A stretch of 64,000 nucleotides of DNA from an uncultured Bacteroidales bacterium (GTDB lineage Bacteria > Bacteroidota > Bacteroidia > Bacteroidales > UBA932): contig ONBM01000001.1 in the NCBI GenBank assembly GCA_900316045.1, positions 62,001 to 126,000 of the forward strand, given 5' to 3'. The notes under the pieces are model-generated. The model was not told where the DNA came from and ran no database searches. It worked only from the letters and a program-made list of their open reading frames with translations. Position 1 is the first letter of the stretch. The number at the start of each line of letters is the position of its first letter. Positions 8,730 through 17,305 of this stretch are shown piece by piece. The position numbers were made by a program, and so were the translations under genes.

Positions 8730-9947
8730 TCAAAGGTTATTGCTCCTGGCCGAACAATGCTGAAGTATGTCTACGGTAATGAACCCGTCACACTCCAGTT
8801 GTGTCACGTAATTCGACAAAGTATTGAATGACAGGTGCTTCTGTTGGCAGATTTCGTCCATGGAAATGCCTCGGTTCTTTTTGATGCACTGAGCTATTGA
8901 GCAGATTTGAGCCAGATCGTCTTCATTGAACTGCACTTTGTAATATTCACGGACAGCTTCTACGAAATCTGCCTGACGGCGGAGCATCGTCTTTCCGAGA
9001 CTCAGCTTCTGCATCAGTTCCGCCAAATCCCCTATCGGCTCTGCCAAGTTCTGCCGAATCAGCAGATTGCATCCTTGCGAATATGGGTCATCCACCCTTC
9101 CGGGCAGGGCAAACACTTCCCTGTCATAGGAGTTTGCCAGGTGCGCAGTAATCATTCCTCCTCCCTTTATCTTAGACTCTATGAGAAGCGTAGCCTTGCA
9201 GATGCCAGCTATGATACGGTTCCTGCGTATGAAATTGATCGCCACGGCCTGAGTGTCAGGCGGATAATCGGAAACAAGCCCGCAGCCAGGCGTAGAAGCA
9301 ATCTGCTCACCCAGGCCTTGATGCTGCGAAGGATAAATTTGGTCTATCCCGGTCGCCATTACCGCAACAGTCTTCAAGCCGTTCTCCAGAGCCGTCCTAT
9401 GGGCGACGGCATCAACGCCCAAGGCCAACCCGCTCACCACGAGAGGTTTCACCGTGGCTTTCGACATAGCCTTCACGATTCTCTCACACCAGTCCCTGCC
9501 GTAAGACGAAATCTTCCTGGTTCCGACAACTGCTATGCACGTCTTGGCTTTAGAAACCGGATGACCAGAGTTATCTGGCGAGCCGACAGTGGCGAAGACT
9601 TCCTCAGGCGCAGAAATGCCCTTATAATATATACCTAAAGGCGGGTCGTCGCATTCCCTCAGCAACTGTGGATAACCTGTTTCACCATAGCCGATGAAGC
9701 GGCAACCATGCGAGACAAGCTTTTCCAGTTCCATAGCAGCCGAATCGAACGCACTAGCACTTATTTGCCGAGAATAATTCATATTCTTATATGGTCCAAG
9801 CACTTCTCCGACAGCATCCCTGCCAGCCGAGAAAACTTCAGCCGCCCCGCCGAAATTCTCAACCAAGCTCTTTCCCAGTTTCGGTTCGTAACCGAAAATC
9901 CTATTCAAGGCACAAAGAGCAGCCCTTTCTTCAAAATCTCCCTCCAT
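8730..9947 (-). CDS. dprA: DNA-processing protein DprA
   Basis: 405 residues. DprA (Smf) binds single-stranded DNA and loads RecA during natural transformation; it is also widespread in species not known to be competent. The Rossmann core is clear: AVVGTRKISSYG, VVSGLALGVDAVAHRTAL, GIDQIYPSQH, INFIRRNRIIAG, ESKIKGGGMITAHLA and FALPGRVDDPYSQG. An N-terminal SAM-like segment (about 1-75) and a C-terminal winged-helix-like domain (about 330-400) flank it. A short nonconserved insert (VGSPDNSGHP) precedes the core. It is convergent with the secreted unknown and divergent from tatD. Confidence 0.95.
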   Translation of the reverse strand: MEGDFEERAALCALNRIFGYEPKLGKSLVENFGGAAEVFSAGRDAVGEVLGPYKNMNYSRQISASAFDSAAMELEKLVSHGCRFIGYGETGYPQLLRECDDPPLGIYYKGISAPEEVFATVGSPDNSGHPVSKAKTCIAVVGTRKISSYGRDWCERIVKAMSKATVKPLVVSGLALGVDAVAHRTALENGLKTVAVMATGIDQIYPSQHQGLGEQIASTPGCGLVSDYPPDTQAVAINFIRRNRIIAGICKATLLIESKIKGGGMITAHLANSYDREVFALPGRVDDPYSQGCNLLIRQNLAEPIGDLAELMQKLSLGKTMLRRQADFVEAVREYYKVQFNEDDLAQICSIAQCIKKNRGISMDEICQQKHLSFNTLSNYVTQLECDGFITVDILQHCSARSNNL

Positions 9948-10123
9948 ACGCTATTATCTCTTTCAGCCGGCAATATATTCATAAAAGAGACAAGTGGCAA
10001 GGGTGCGAAAAAAGTATTTCTGTTTCTTCCTGAGATTATTTCTGTTTTCGGAAACGATTAAAAAATCTTTCGAAGAATTTTTTAAAATCATAAGGAAATT
10101 AACGCAAAGACCGCTATTTTTGA

Positions 10124-10131
10124 TAAATTTG
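10124..10131 (+). promoter_or_regulatory. -7 box directly in front of tatD
   Basis: TAAATTTG, perfect TAnnTTTG, ends only 5 nt before the tatD ATG, so transcription should start at or next to the start codon. No TTTG at the expected -33 position. Confidence 0.5.
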
Positions 10132-10136
10132 ATGTC

Positions 10137-10946
10137 ATGTTTTTCGTAGACACACACTGTCACATAACCGACGAGTCTTTCAGAGGGAAAGATTCCGCAT
10201 GCAGCGACGGGGCCCTTGGCTACATTCAGAGGGCGGTCGCCGCCGGAGTCGGGATAATGCTGCAGGCGGACGTTGACAGCACCGAACGCTGCGCAATGCT
10301 CGACCTCGTCAGGCGCTTCCCCAAAGAGCTCAGAGCCATGATAGGCCTCTATCCTGGCTCCGTCAAGGAAAACTGGCGTGATGAAATCGAAGCGATGGTG
10401 AAGGCCGCTCAGGCATGGGAGGCAGACGGACGGACTTTCGCAGCCATGGGAGAAATCGGCCTGGACTATCATGAAGGCAAGGAATATGCTGCCCAGCAGA
10501 AAGAAGCCCTTGCGTGGCAGCTTGAATACGCCGCCGAGCGTGACATGCCGGTGAACATTCATCTGCGCGATGCGATGGGCGACTTCTTAGATGTCATCAA
10601 AGCGCACAAGTCTCTGGGACTCAGAGGGAACATGCACTGCTATGCTGGAAGCTACGAAAGTTTCATGGAGCTTTCCGGGATGGGAGACTGGTACATCGGG
10701 GTAGGCGGCGTAGTGACATTCAAGAAAGCATCCCTTGCGGAAGTCGTCAGGCGCCTGCCGCTACATAGGATCGTCCTGGAGACGGATGCTCCATACTTAG
10801 CTCCTGTGCCACATAGAGGCACCAGGAACGAGAGCTCATATATTCCCATTATCGCATCCAAGATAGCCGAGATCAAAGGCACGAGCCTCGAAGAGGTAGC
10901 GGAAGCAACCACCCACAACGCCTATAAATTATTCAATATCAAATAA
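10137..10946 (+). CDS. tatD: TatD-family metal-dependent hydrolase
   Basis: 269 residues, TIM-barrel metallohydrolase. Motifs: DTHCHITDE (metal His pair) at the N-terminus, GEIGLDYH, NIHLRDA, HCYAGSYE and ETDAPYLAPVPHRG. TatD proteins are 3'-5' DNA exonucleases involved in repair; substrate specificity within the family varies (TatD, YcfH, YjjV). The stop codon is 1 nt from the ansA start, so the two form an operon. Confidence 0.9.
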   Translation: MFFVDTHCHITDESFRGKDSACSDGALGYIQRAVAAGVGIMLQADVDSTERCAMLDLVRRFPKELRAMIGLYPGSVKENWRDEIEAMVKAAQAWEADGRTFAAMGEIGLDYHEGKEYAAQQKEALAWQLEYAAERDMPVNIHLRDAMGDFLDVIKAHKSLGLRGNMHCYAGSYESFMELSGMGDWYIGVGGVVTFKKASLAEVVRRLPLHRIVLETDAPYLAPVPHRGTRNESSYIPIIASKIAEIKGTSLEEVAEATTHNAYKLFNIK

Positions 10947-10947
10947 T

Positions 10948-11982
10948 ATGACGAAGTCATCAATACTCATGATATATACTGGCGGGACCATCGGGATGAA
11001 GCAGGATCCTGTAGACATGACTTTGAAACCATTCGATTTCAGCCAGATACTCGACGAAGTCCCGGAACTTAAGAAATTCGCCTTCAGGGTTGATGCCTTC
11101 ACTTTCAATCCATTGATAGACTCTTCCGACGTTGAGCCATCAATGTGGCAGAAATTAGCGGACCTCATCAAAGAACGTTACGACGACTACGACGGTTTCG
11201 TAATTCTGCATGGCACAGACACGATGGCATATTCAGCCTCTGCCTTAAGCTTCATGCTAGAGAACCTGTCCAAGCCTGTCGTATTCACGGGAAGCCAGCT
11301 GCCCATCGGGGTGCCGCGCACCGATGGCAAGGAGAATCTAGTCTCTGCCGTTGAGATAGCATCCGCAAGAGATTCCATTGGGCATTCTATTGTTCCCGAG
11401 GTCTCCATTTATTTCAATTCCAAGCTGCTAAGGGGCAATCGAAGCACGAAAACTAGCTCAGAGGCCTTCAGCGCTTTCTCATCCCCGAATTTTCCTTCTC
11501 TGGCAGAGGCAGGGATAAGCATAAAATACGATCTGGGAGCCATCAGGCGTCCAGATTTTTGGGAAGAGCCACTGAAAATCAGCACAGAACTGGATACCAG
11601 GGTGTCAATCCTGAAGATACATCCTGGAATCACTCCGCAAGTGATGAGGTACTTTCTCTGCGGCCCCGAGACGCGGGCTGTCATCCTGGAGACATACGGT
11701 TCCGGCAATGCGCCTTCAAAGCAATGGTTCACCGACATAATCAGAGAAGCATCGGAAATGGGCAAGATAATAATGAATGTGACCCAATGCCTTTCCGGAA
11801 CAGTCGACATGAGCATTTATGCGACGGGCAAGGCTCTGAAAGAGCTGGGGGTGATATCAGGGCAAGACATCACGACCGAGGGCGCTCTTGGAAAACTTTT
11901 TTATCTCATGGGAAAATCGAAAGACAATGAATGCGTGAAAAAGCGACTGGGAGAAAACCTGCAAGGAGAAATTTCAATCTAA
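10948..11982 (+). CDS. ansA: type I L-asparaginase
   Basis: 344 residues. Hydrolyses asparagine to aspartate and ammonia. The two catalytic threonine motifs are visible, YTGGTIGM near residue 11 and ILHGTDTMAYSASALSF near residue 90. No signal peptide, consistent with the cytoplasmic low-affinity type I enzyme (AnsA) rather than periplasmic AnsB. It is coupled to tatD with a 1-nt gap. Confidence 0.93.
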   Translation: MTKSSILMIYTGGTIGMKQDPVDMTLKPFDFSQILDEVPELKKFAFRVDAFTFNPLIDSSDVEPSMWQKLADLIKERYDDYDGFVILHGTDTMAYSASALSFMLENLSKPVVFTGSQLPIGVPRTDGKENLVSAVEIASARDSIGHSIVPEVSIYFNSKLLRGNRSTKTSSEAFSAFSSPNFPSLAEAGISIKYDLGAIRRPDFWEEPLKISTELDTRVSILKIHPGITPQVMRYFLCGPETRAVILETYGSGNAPSKQWFTDIIREASEMGKIIMNVTQCLSGTVDMSIYATGKALKELGVISGQDITTEGALGKLFYLMGKSKDNECVKKRLGENLQGEISI

Positions 11983-12020
11983 ACATTGCCTTTTGAAAAA
12001 TATTTGCTAAATTGCATCGG

Positions 12021-12054
12021 TTTTGGGTAGACAGAAAAGCTCCCAGATAATTTG
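12021..12054 (+). promoter_or_regulatory. possible exbB promoter
   Basis: TTTTG at 12021-12025 and TAATTTG at 12048-12054 resemble the phylum promoter but the -7 box is one base short and the spacer is 22 nt. The leader would be about 48 nt. Confidence 0.25.
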
Positions 12055-12108
12055 TTTAAGACAAGATAACTATCTAATACATTATTAATTAAAACACACG
12101 AAAACAGT

Positions 12109-12921
12109 ATGAAAAAGTTTTTCATGTTTTTGGCAGTAGCTGGCGTTCTTGCCATTACTGCGAACATCGCTTCAGCACAGGATCAAGCTCAAGGTAGCGC
12201 AGCTGCCGCAACTGAGCAAGTTCAGGCTGCAGATGAGCCTCAGGAGATGACCGCCGAGGATCTTCTCAAGGGTACAGGCGAGGAAGTTCCTTTCCATCAG
12301 CAGGTGAAGTCCTACTTCATTCAGGGAGGCCCAGGCTTCATGTCAGCTATCTTACTCTGCTTGATTCTAGGTCTTGCTCTTTCTATCGAGCGTATCCTCT
12401 ATCTTTCTTTTGCGAAGACGAACACCAAGAAACTTCTCAAGAATGTCGAGGATGCTCTCGCGCAGGGTGGAATCGAGAAGGCAAAGGATGTTTGCCGCGA
12501 CACGAAAGGACCTGTCGCAAGCATTTTCTACGATGGTCTCCTTCACTATGGCGAAGGCTTGGACGTAGTCGAGAAGAGAATCACATCCTCTGGCGGAGTT
12601 CAAATGAGTCTTATGGAGAACAACCTTTCATGGATTGCGCTGTTCATCGCCCTTGCTCCTTCCCTCGGATTCTTGGGAACAGTTATCGGTATGGTACAGG
12701 CCTTCGATGCAATTGAGGCAGCCGGCGACATTTCCCCTACCATCGTCGCAGGAGGTATGAAGGTCGCCCTTATCACAACCGTCGGCGGTCTTATCGTTGC
12801 CATGATTCTTCAGGTGTTCTACAATTATATCCTTTCCAGGATCGACGCTTTGTCAATCGACATGGAGGAAGCATCCATCGGACTCGTCGATGTTCTTGCC
12901 AAATATCAGGATAAGAAATAA
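12109..12921 (+). CDS. exbB: ExbB/TolQ/MotA-family proton channel subunit
   Basis: 270 residues. A cleavable signal peptide (ends ASAQ) is followed by an Ala/Gln-rich linker, a first membrane helix (about 80-105), a cytoplasmic loop and the conserved second/third helices with LGFLGTVIGMVQAFDAI and ISPTIVAGGMKVALITTVGGL. ExbB with ExbD uses the proton gradient to energise TonB-dependent transport. It heads a run of exbB, a four-helix protein and two exbD genes; a TonB-like protein is encoded 2 kb downstream. The signal peptide is usual for Bacteroidota homologues. Confidence 0.92.
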   Translation: MKKFFMFLAVAGVLAITANIASAQDQAQGSAAAATEQVQAADEPQEMTAEDLLKGTGEEVPFHQQVKSYFIQGGPGFMSAILLCLILGLALSIERILYLSFAKTNTKKLLKNVEDALAQGGIEKAKDVCRDTKGPVASIFYDGLLHYGEGLDVVEKRITSSGGVQMSLMENNLSWIALFIALAPSLGFLGTVIGMVQAFDAIEAAGDISPTIVAGGMKVALITTVGGLIVAMILQVFYNYILSRIDALSIDMEEASIGLVDVLAKYQDKK

Positions 12922-12951
12922 ATTGTCGGAACTCTTTTAGAATCTATCATA

Positions 12952-13368
12952 ATGAACAAACTATTTAAATTAATAGGCTGGATATTGGGACTTCTAGGCA
13001 TCGCTCTAGGGATTTGGGCTTTCGCATCAGGTGAGACGAATCCTACTTCTGTCGATGTTATCCTCAGGTACACCTACTTCCTGCTGATCGCAGCGGTGGT
13101 TATCTGGATAGGAATCGCAATATTCATCACAGCCAAGAACAACCCTAAGGGGCTGATAAAGGCTCTGCTCGTAATCGTAGTGGCAGCCGTCGTTGTGCTG
13201 ATCGCCTATGCAGTCGCATCTGGAGCTCCTGCATTCAACGTGAAGACTCAACCTTCACAGCAGGTACTTAAGTTCACAGACACGATGCTCACCCTGACTT
13301 ACATTCTCGGTGGCCTGGCAATTTGCGCAATCATTTTCGGAATCATCAGAAACGCTCTAAAAAAATAA
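12952..13368 (+). CDS. small four-helix membrane protein in the exb cluster
   Basis: 138 residues with four predicted membrane helices (about 5-25, 40-62, 70-90 and 112-134) and short loops. No catalytic motif. It sits between exbB (30 nt upstream) and exbD (9 nt downstream), so an accessory role in the energy-transducing complex is inferred. Family not named with certainty. Confidence 0.75.
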   Translation: MNKLFKLIGWILGLLGIALGIWAFASGETNPTSVDVILRYTYFLLIAAVVIWIGIAIFITAKNNPKGLIKALLVIVVAAVVVLIAYAVASGAPAFNVKTQPSQQVLKFTDTMLTLTYILGGLAICAIIFGIIRNALKK

Positions 13369-13377
13369 CATTCTATC

Positions 13378-13956
13378 ATGGCTAAAAGAAAAACACCGGG
13401 TCTTAATACTCAGTCAACAGCCGACATAGCGTTCCTTCTGTTGTGCTACTTCCTGATGACATCCACCATGGATCAGCAGGCTGGATTGCAGCGTCGTCTG
13501 CCCCCAATGCCTGACAAGAACCAGAAGGTAGAAGACATGAAGGTTAATGAGAGGAACATCATCATCGTGAGAATCAACTCTGGTGATAGATTGTTTGCCG
13601 GTGACCAGCCAATGGATGTTAGTCAGCTTAAAGATAAGATCAAGGAATTCCTCACGAACCCGAATAACGACCCGAAACTTCCAGAAAGGGAGAATAAGGA
13701 GATCGAGGGATTCGGAACTTATCCTGTCTCAAAAGGCGTTATTTCACTTCAGAATGACCGTGGAACCAGCTATGATGCTTACATACATGTTCAGAACGAA
13801 CTCGTGAAGGCAATCAATGAAATCCGAGACGATTTCTCAAGACAACACTTCGGCAGACGTTATTCGGCGCTTACCGAAGATCAGCAGAAAATCGTCAGGG
13901 ACGCTATTCCACAGAACATTTCCGAGGCAGAACCTAAGGATGTCAACAAAAAGTAA
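13378..13956 (+). CDS. exbD: ExbD/TolR-family protein, first copy
   Basis: 192 residues. One N-terminal membrane helix carries the conserved proton-path aspartate (STADIAFLLLCYFLMTS), followed by a periplasmic domain of about 150 residues, longer than proteobacterial ExbD (about 140 in total). It pairs with exbB and is followed by a second exbD 18 nt downstream, the tandem arrangement typical of the phylum. Confidence 0.9.
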   Translation: MAKRKTPGLNTQSTADIAFLLLCYFLMTSTMDQQAGLQRRLPPMPDKNQKVEDMKVNERNIIIVRINSGDRLFAGDQPMDVSQLKDKIKEFLTNPNNDPKLPERENKEIEGFGTYPVSKGVISLQNDRGTSYDAYIHVQNELVKAINEIRDDFSRQHFGRRYSALTEDQQKIVRDAIPQNISEAEPKDVNKK

Positions 13957-13958
13957 TT

Positions 13959-13965
13959 GAGGAGG
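13959..13965 (+). promoter_or_regulatory. strong Shine-Dalgarno before the second exbD
   Basis: GAGGAGG lies 9 nt before ATG 13975. Such a strong site is unusual here, and it decides the start against the in-frame TTG at 13957. Confidence 0.7.
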
Positions 13966-13974
13966 AAAAAACCT

Positions 13975-14439
13975 ATGGCAATATTTAAAAGAAGTGGTAA
14001 GAAAGACATGCCGGAAATCGGAACAAGCTCCGATATCGTGTTCATGTTTCTGTTCTTCTTCATGGTGACTACGCAGATGCGTTCCACCGAAGTCAAGGTC
14101 AAGGTTAAGCTTCCTTCAGTTACAGAGGTTGCTAAACTTGAGAGAAAGGATCTGGCTTCCTACATCTATATTGGCTCCCCTAATGCTCAATATCAGGGGC
14201 AGTATGGTACAGATGCTCGTATCCAGCTGAATGACTCTTTCAAGACCGTTGATGACATCAGGGATTTCATAGCTTCCGAACGCGAGGCTATGAGCGAGGC
14301 TGACCGTCAGCTAATGACTGTGTCAATAAAGGCGGACAGAGATGTGCGAATGGGCATCGTGACAGATGTAAAGCAAGAGCTGAGACGCTGCTCCGCGCTT
14401 AAGATCATGTACGCTGCCAACAGAGATCAGAACAAATAA
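13975..14439 (+). CDS. exbD: ExbD/TolR-family protein, second copy
   Basis: 154 residues. The N-terminal helix again holds the key aspartate ([20 protein letters not shown]), followed by a periplasmic domain ending [19 protein letters not shown]. It diverges strongly from the first copy, so the two may form a hetero-oligomer or serve different partners. Last gene before a strong terminator at 14460. Confidence 0.9.
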   Translation: MAIFKRSGKKDMPEIGTSSDIVFMFLFFFMVTTQMRSTEVKVKVKLPSVTEVAKLERKDLASYIYIGSPNAQYQGQYGTDARIQLNDSFKTVDDIRDFIASEREAMSEADRQLMTVSIKADRDVRMGIVTDVKQELRRCSALKIMYAANRDQNK

Positions 14440-14459
14440 TTCTGAATCGACATATTCTT

Positions 14460-14490
14460 AAAAGAGGAGGCCCGATGGTCTCCTCTTTTT
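14460..14490 (+). terminator. rho-independent terminator of the exb cluster
   Basis: AAAAGAGGAG (14460-14469) and CTCCTCTTTT (14480-14489) form a perfect 10-bp stem with a 10-nt loop, ending in a T run. Confidence 0.9.
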
Positions 14491-14516
14491 ATATTCAAAA
14501 CTTGAAGTTTTTATGT

Positions 14517-14524
14517 TATCTTTG
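14517..14524 (+). promoter_or_regulatory. -7 box of asnS
   Basis: TATCTTTG, perfect TAnnTTTG, 22 nt before ATG 14547 and just after the exb terminator. No good TTTG at -33. Confidence 0.55.
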
Positions 14525-14546
14525 TTCAATTATATTCAAAAGCATC

Positions 14547-15947
14547 ATGGAAACGATTAAGAGGACTAAGGTTAAGGATCTTTTAAAAAGTGAGCCGGGT
14601 CAGGAAGTGCTCGCAAAGGGCTGGGTAAGGACGAAGAGAGGCAACAAGCAAATTAAATTCATCGCCCTTAATGACGGTTCTACTATTTATAATATCCAGA
14701 TAGTGGCAGATACCTCGAAATTCGAGGAATCTCTGTTGCAGAAAGTGACCACGGGTTCAAGCCTTGCTGTCAGAGGAAAATTAGTTGAGTCGGTGGGAAG
14801 CGGGCAGGCAGTCGAGATACAGGCAGAGGAGATTGAGGTCCTTGGCGAATGCGACCCTGTAAGGTACCCTCTTCAGAAAAAAGACACTTCTCTTGAATAT
14901 CTTAGGACAGTGGCTCACCTGCGTCCTAGGACAAACACGTTCGGCGCCATACTGAGGATACGCCACAATATGGCTTTTGCTATTCATAAGTTCTTCAACG
15001 ACAAAGGTTTCGTTTACCTGAACACGCCACTCATCACAGAGTCTGACGCCGAGGGAGCTGGAGACATGTTCGAAGTAACGACATTAGACCTCACAAAGGT
15101 TCCGATGAAGGACGGTAAAATAGATTACAGCCAGGATTTCTTCGGGAAAAGAACGAGCCTGACCGTAAGCGGACAGCTTGAAGGAGAACTGGGAGCAACG
15201 GCAGTGGGCGAGATTTACACGTTCGGCCCTACTTTCAGGGCAGAAAACTCGAATACGCCTAGGCATCTTGCTGAATTCTGGATGATAGAGCCAGAAATGG
15301 CCTTTTACGATATATCCGACGACATGGCTCTTGCAGAGGAATTCGTGAAATATCTGGTGCAGTATGCTTTGGACAACTGCATGGACGATCTGAAATTCCT
15401 CAACGACAAATACGATGACGGCCTCATCGAGAGGCTTCGCAGCGTGCTTGGGGTTCAGTTCCAGAGAGTGACCTACACCGAGGCCGTGGATATCCTGGAA
15501 GAGGCAGTGAGGAATGGTCACAAATTCGAGTTCCCAGTGCATTGGGGAACGGATTTCCAGAGCGAACACGAGCGCTTCCTCGTAGAGCAGCACTTCGGCA
15601 AGCCTGTAATCCTCACTGATTTTCCTAAAGACATAAAGGCCTTCTACATGAAGCAGAACGAAGACGGAAAGACAGTCCGCGGAATGGATGTGCTGTTCCC
15701 GAAGATCGGTGAGATAATCGGAGGCTCAGAGCGTGAGGCATCTTTGGAAAAACTCGAGAAGAGAATCGACGAGCTGCACATGAGCCGTAAGAATCTGGAG
15801 TGGTACATCGACACCAGGAGGTTTGGCACGGTGCCACACAGCGGCTTCGGCCTTGGCTTCGAAAGGCTGCTGCTCTTCGTTACCGGAATGGCGAACATCC
15901 GGGATGTCATCCCATTCCCAAGAACTCCGAAAAATGCTGAATTCTAA
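14547..15947 (+). CDS. asnS: asparaginyl-tRNA synthetase
   Basis: 466 residues, class IIb synthetase that charges tRNA-Asn. N-terminal OB-fold anticodon domain (about 10-105, with [19 protein letters not shown]), then the catalytic domain with motif 2 ([21 protein letters not shown]) and motif 3 ([12 protein letters not shown]). The start at 14547 is taken because it follows the promoter box and matches family N-termini ([13 protein letters not shown]). It begins a seven-gene run with gaps of at most 12 nt or overlaps. Confidence 0.96.
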   Translation: METIKRTKVKDLLKSEPGQEVLAKGWVRTKRGNKQIKFIALNDGSTIYNIQIVADTSKFEESLLQKVTTGSSLAVRGKLVESVGSGQAVEIQAEEIEVLGECDPVRYPLQKKDTSLEYLRTVAHLRPRTNTFGAILRIRHNMAFAIHKFFNDKGFVYLNTPLITESDAEGAGDMFEVTTLDLTKVPMKDGKIDYSQDFFGKRTSLTVSGQLEGELGATAVGEIYTFGPTFRAENSNTPRHLAEFWMIEPEMAFYDISDDMALAEEFVKYLVQYALDNCMDDLKFLNDKYDDGLIERLRSVLGVQFQRVTYTEAVDILEEAVRNGHKFEFPVHWGTDFQSEHERFLVEQHFGKPVILTDFPKDIKAFYMKQNEDGKTVRGMDVLFPKIGEIIGGSEREASLEKLEKRIDELHMSRKNLEWYIDTRRFGTVPHSGFGLGFERLLLFVTGMANIRDVIPFPRTPKNAEF

Positions 15948-15959
15948 TATTTTACGAAT

Positions 15960-16583
15960 ATGCTAGTGATAGGAATAGCCGGAGGTTCCGGCTCTGGGAA
16001 GACAACGGTCGTGAACGAAATCACCAAGAAGCTGAAAGAACGCGTCGTGGTTATTCCACAAGACTCTTACTATAAGGACTCCAGCGATGTTCCGATGGAA
16101 GAGAGGCTGAAAATCAATTACGATCATCCAGATGCGATAGATTTCGATTTGCTCTGCGAGCAGCTTAAAGAGCTGAAGAAAGGCAGATCGGTTGAGCAGC
16201 CGGTATATTCCTACATCACATGCTCCAGGTCCAAGACTGAGACCGTAACCGTAAACCCTGCAGAGGTAATCATCATAGAAGGCATTCTTATATTCACATG
16301 CAAGAAACTCAGGGATCAGATGGACATAAAAATTTATGTGGACGCTGATGATGATGACCGGCTGCTGAGGGTCCTCTCCAGGGACATACTTAAGAAGGGC
16401 AGGACGCTTGAAACCGTCATGGAGCGGTATCAGAAGACCGTGAAACCGATGTACTTGCAGTTCATAGAGCCAAGCAAGCGCTATGCAGACATCATAGTGC
16501 CTCAAGGCGGCCTAAACAAAGTGGCAATAGATATGATTTCCGCCACTATCGAGAAATCACTCAGGGACAAGATGAAAAAATAA
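15960..16583 (+). CDS. udk: uridine kinase
   Basis: 207 residues. Phosphorylates uridine and cytidine in pyrimidine salvage. P-loop GIAGGSGSGKTT at residue 5, substrate region DSYYKD and NYDHPDAIDFD, then IIIEGIL. Length is normal. With upp (40.2 kb), the dCMP deaminase and cmk it belongs to the pyrimidine salvage set of this window. Confidence 0.95.
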   Translation: MLVIGIAGGSGSGKTTVVNEITKKLKERVVVIPQDSYYKDSSDVPMEERLKINYDHPDAIDFDLLCEQLKELKKGRSVEQPVYSYITCSRSKTETVTVNPAEVIIIEGILIFTCKKLRDQMDIKIYVDADDDDRLLRVLSRDILKKGRTLETVMERYQKTVKPMYLQFIEPSKRYADIIVPQGGLNKVAIDMISATIEKSLRDKMKK

Positions 16584-16588
16584 CAGCC

Positions 16589-17302
16589 GTGAGAAAACCC
16601 GACGAAGGAGATAAGGCAGGACTCTACATAACCGTGATATTCCATCTCGGATTGCTTATCATACTCCTTGTCTGCCAAATCGGGTCGGCCATTAGAAAGG
16701 GAGATACATTCGTAATAGACTTTTCTAAGCAGGAGGCTAAGGAACAGGTTCAGAAAGAGATGAACCTGAAAGAAGAGGTCGCCGAGAAGATTAACCAGAT
16801 GCTTGAGTCATCAGCAGGCGTGCCAGTGAGGAATGTAGCTGTAGACCGAGGGGCTCTGAAGGACGACAGGAATACGAACGCCGAGGAGCTTTACAAAGAA
16901 GCGGAAAAACTGGACAAAGAGCTGAAAAGTGGGTTCAAGGTCGAGGAAGATGACGAAGATTACGTCGCAGTGAACAAGCCTCAGCCGAAGAAAGAAGAGG
17001 CCAGCTCCAAAGATGCTTACAAGGGGCCGTCCGTAGTGTCTTACGAACTTGAAGGACGAAAGGCCAGCAGGTTGTCGATCCCAGCATACAGATGCCTCGG
17101 TGCAGGTTATGTGACGGTAATCATCACAGTTAACCCGCAGGGAAGCGTCATCAGCGCTAAAATTCAGGAAGATGTGTCTTCCGATGATAAATGCCTTCGG
17201 GATTTTGCCATAAGAGCCGCCAAGCTTTCAAGGTTCTCAGCTTCGACTTCCGCCCCTGCCAGACAGGTTGGGAATATTGTTTACATGTTCATAGCCCAGT
17301 GA
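16589..17302 (+). CDS. TonB-like energy transducer
   Basis: 237 residues. Starts at GTG 16589, 5 nt after udk; the next ATG would remove the membrane helix, so GTG is preferred. One membrane anchor (about 13-32), a charged helical linker (KEQVQKEMNLKEEVAEKINQ), then a C-terminal domain of about 80 residues with the TonB-like pattern GYVTVIITVNPQGSVISAKI and a terminal beta-strand VGNIVYMFIAQ. Proline content in the linker is low for TonB. Partnership with exbB/exbD 2-4 kb upstream is inferred; it could instead serve a non-transport complex. Confidence 0.65.
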   Translation: MRKPDEGDKAGLYITVIFHLGLLIILLVCQIGSAIRKGDTFVIDFSKQEAKEQVQKEMNLKEEVAEKINQMLESSAGVPVRNVAVDRGALKDDRNTNAEELYKEAEKLDKELKSGFKVEEDDEDYVAVNKPQPKKEEASSKDAYKGPSVVSYELEGRKASRLSIPAYRCLGAGYVTVIITVNPQGSVISAKIQEDVSSDDKCLRDFAIRAAKLSRFSASTSAPARQVGNIVYMFIAQ

Positions 17303-17305
17303 GAA

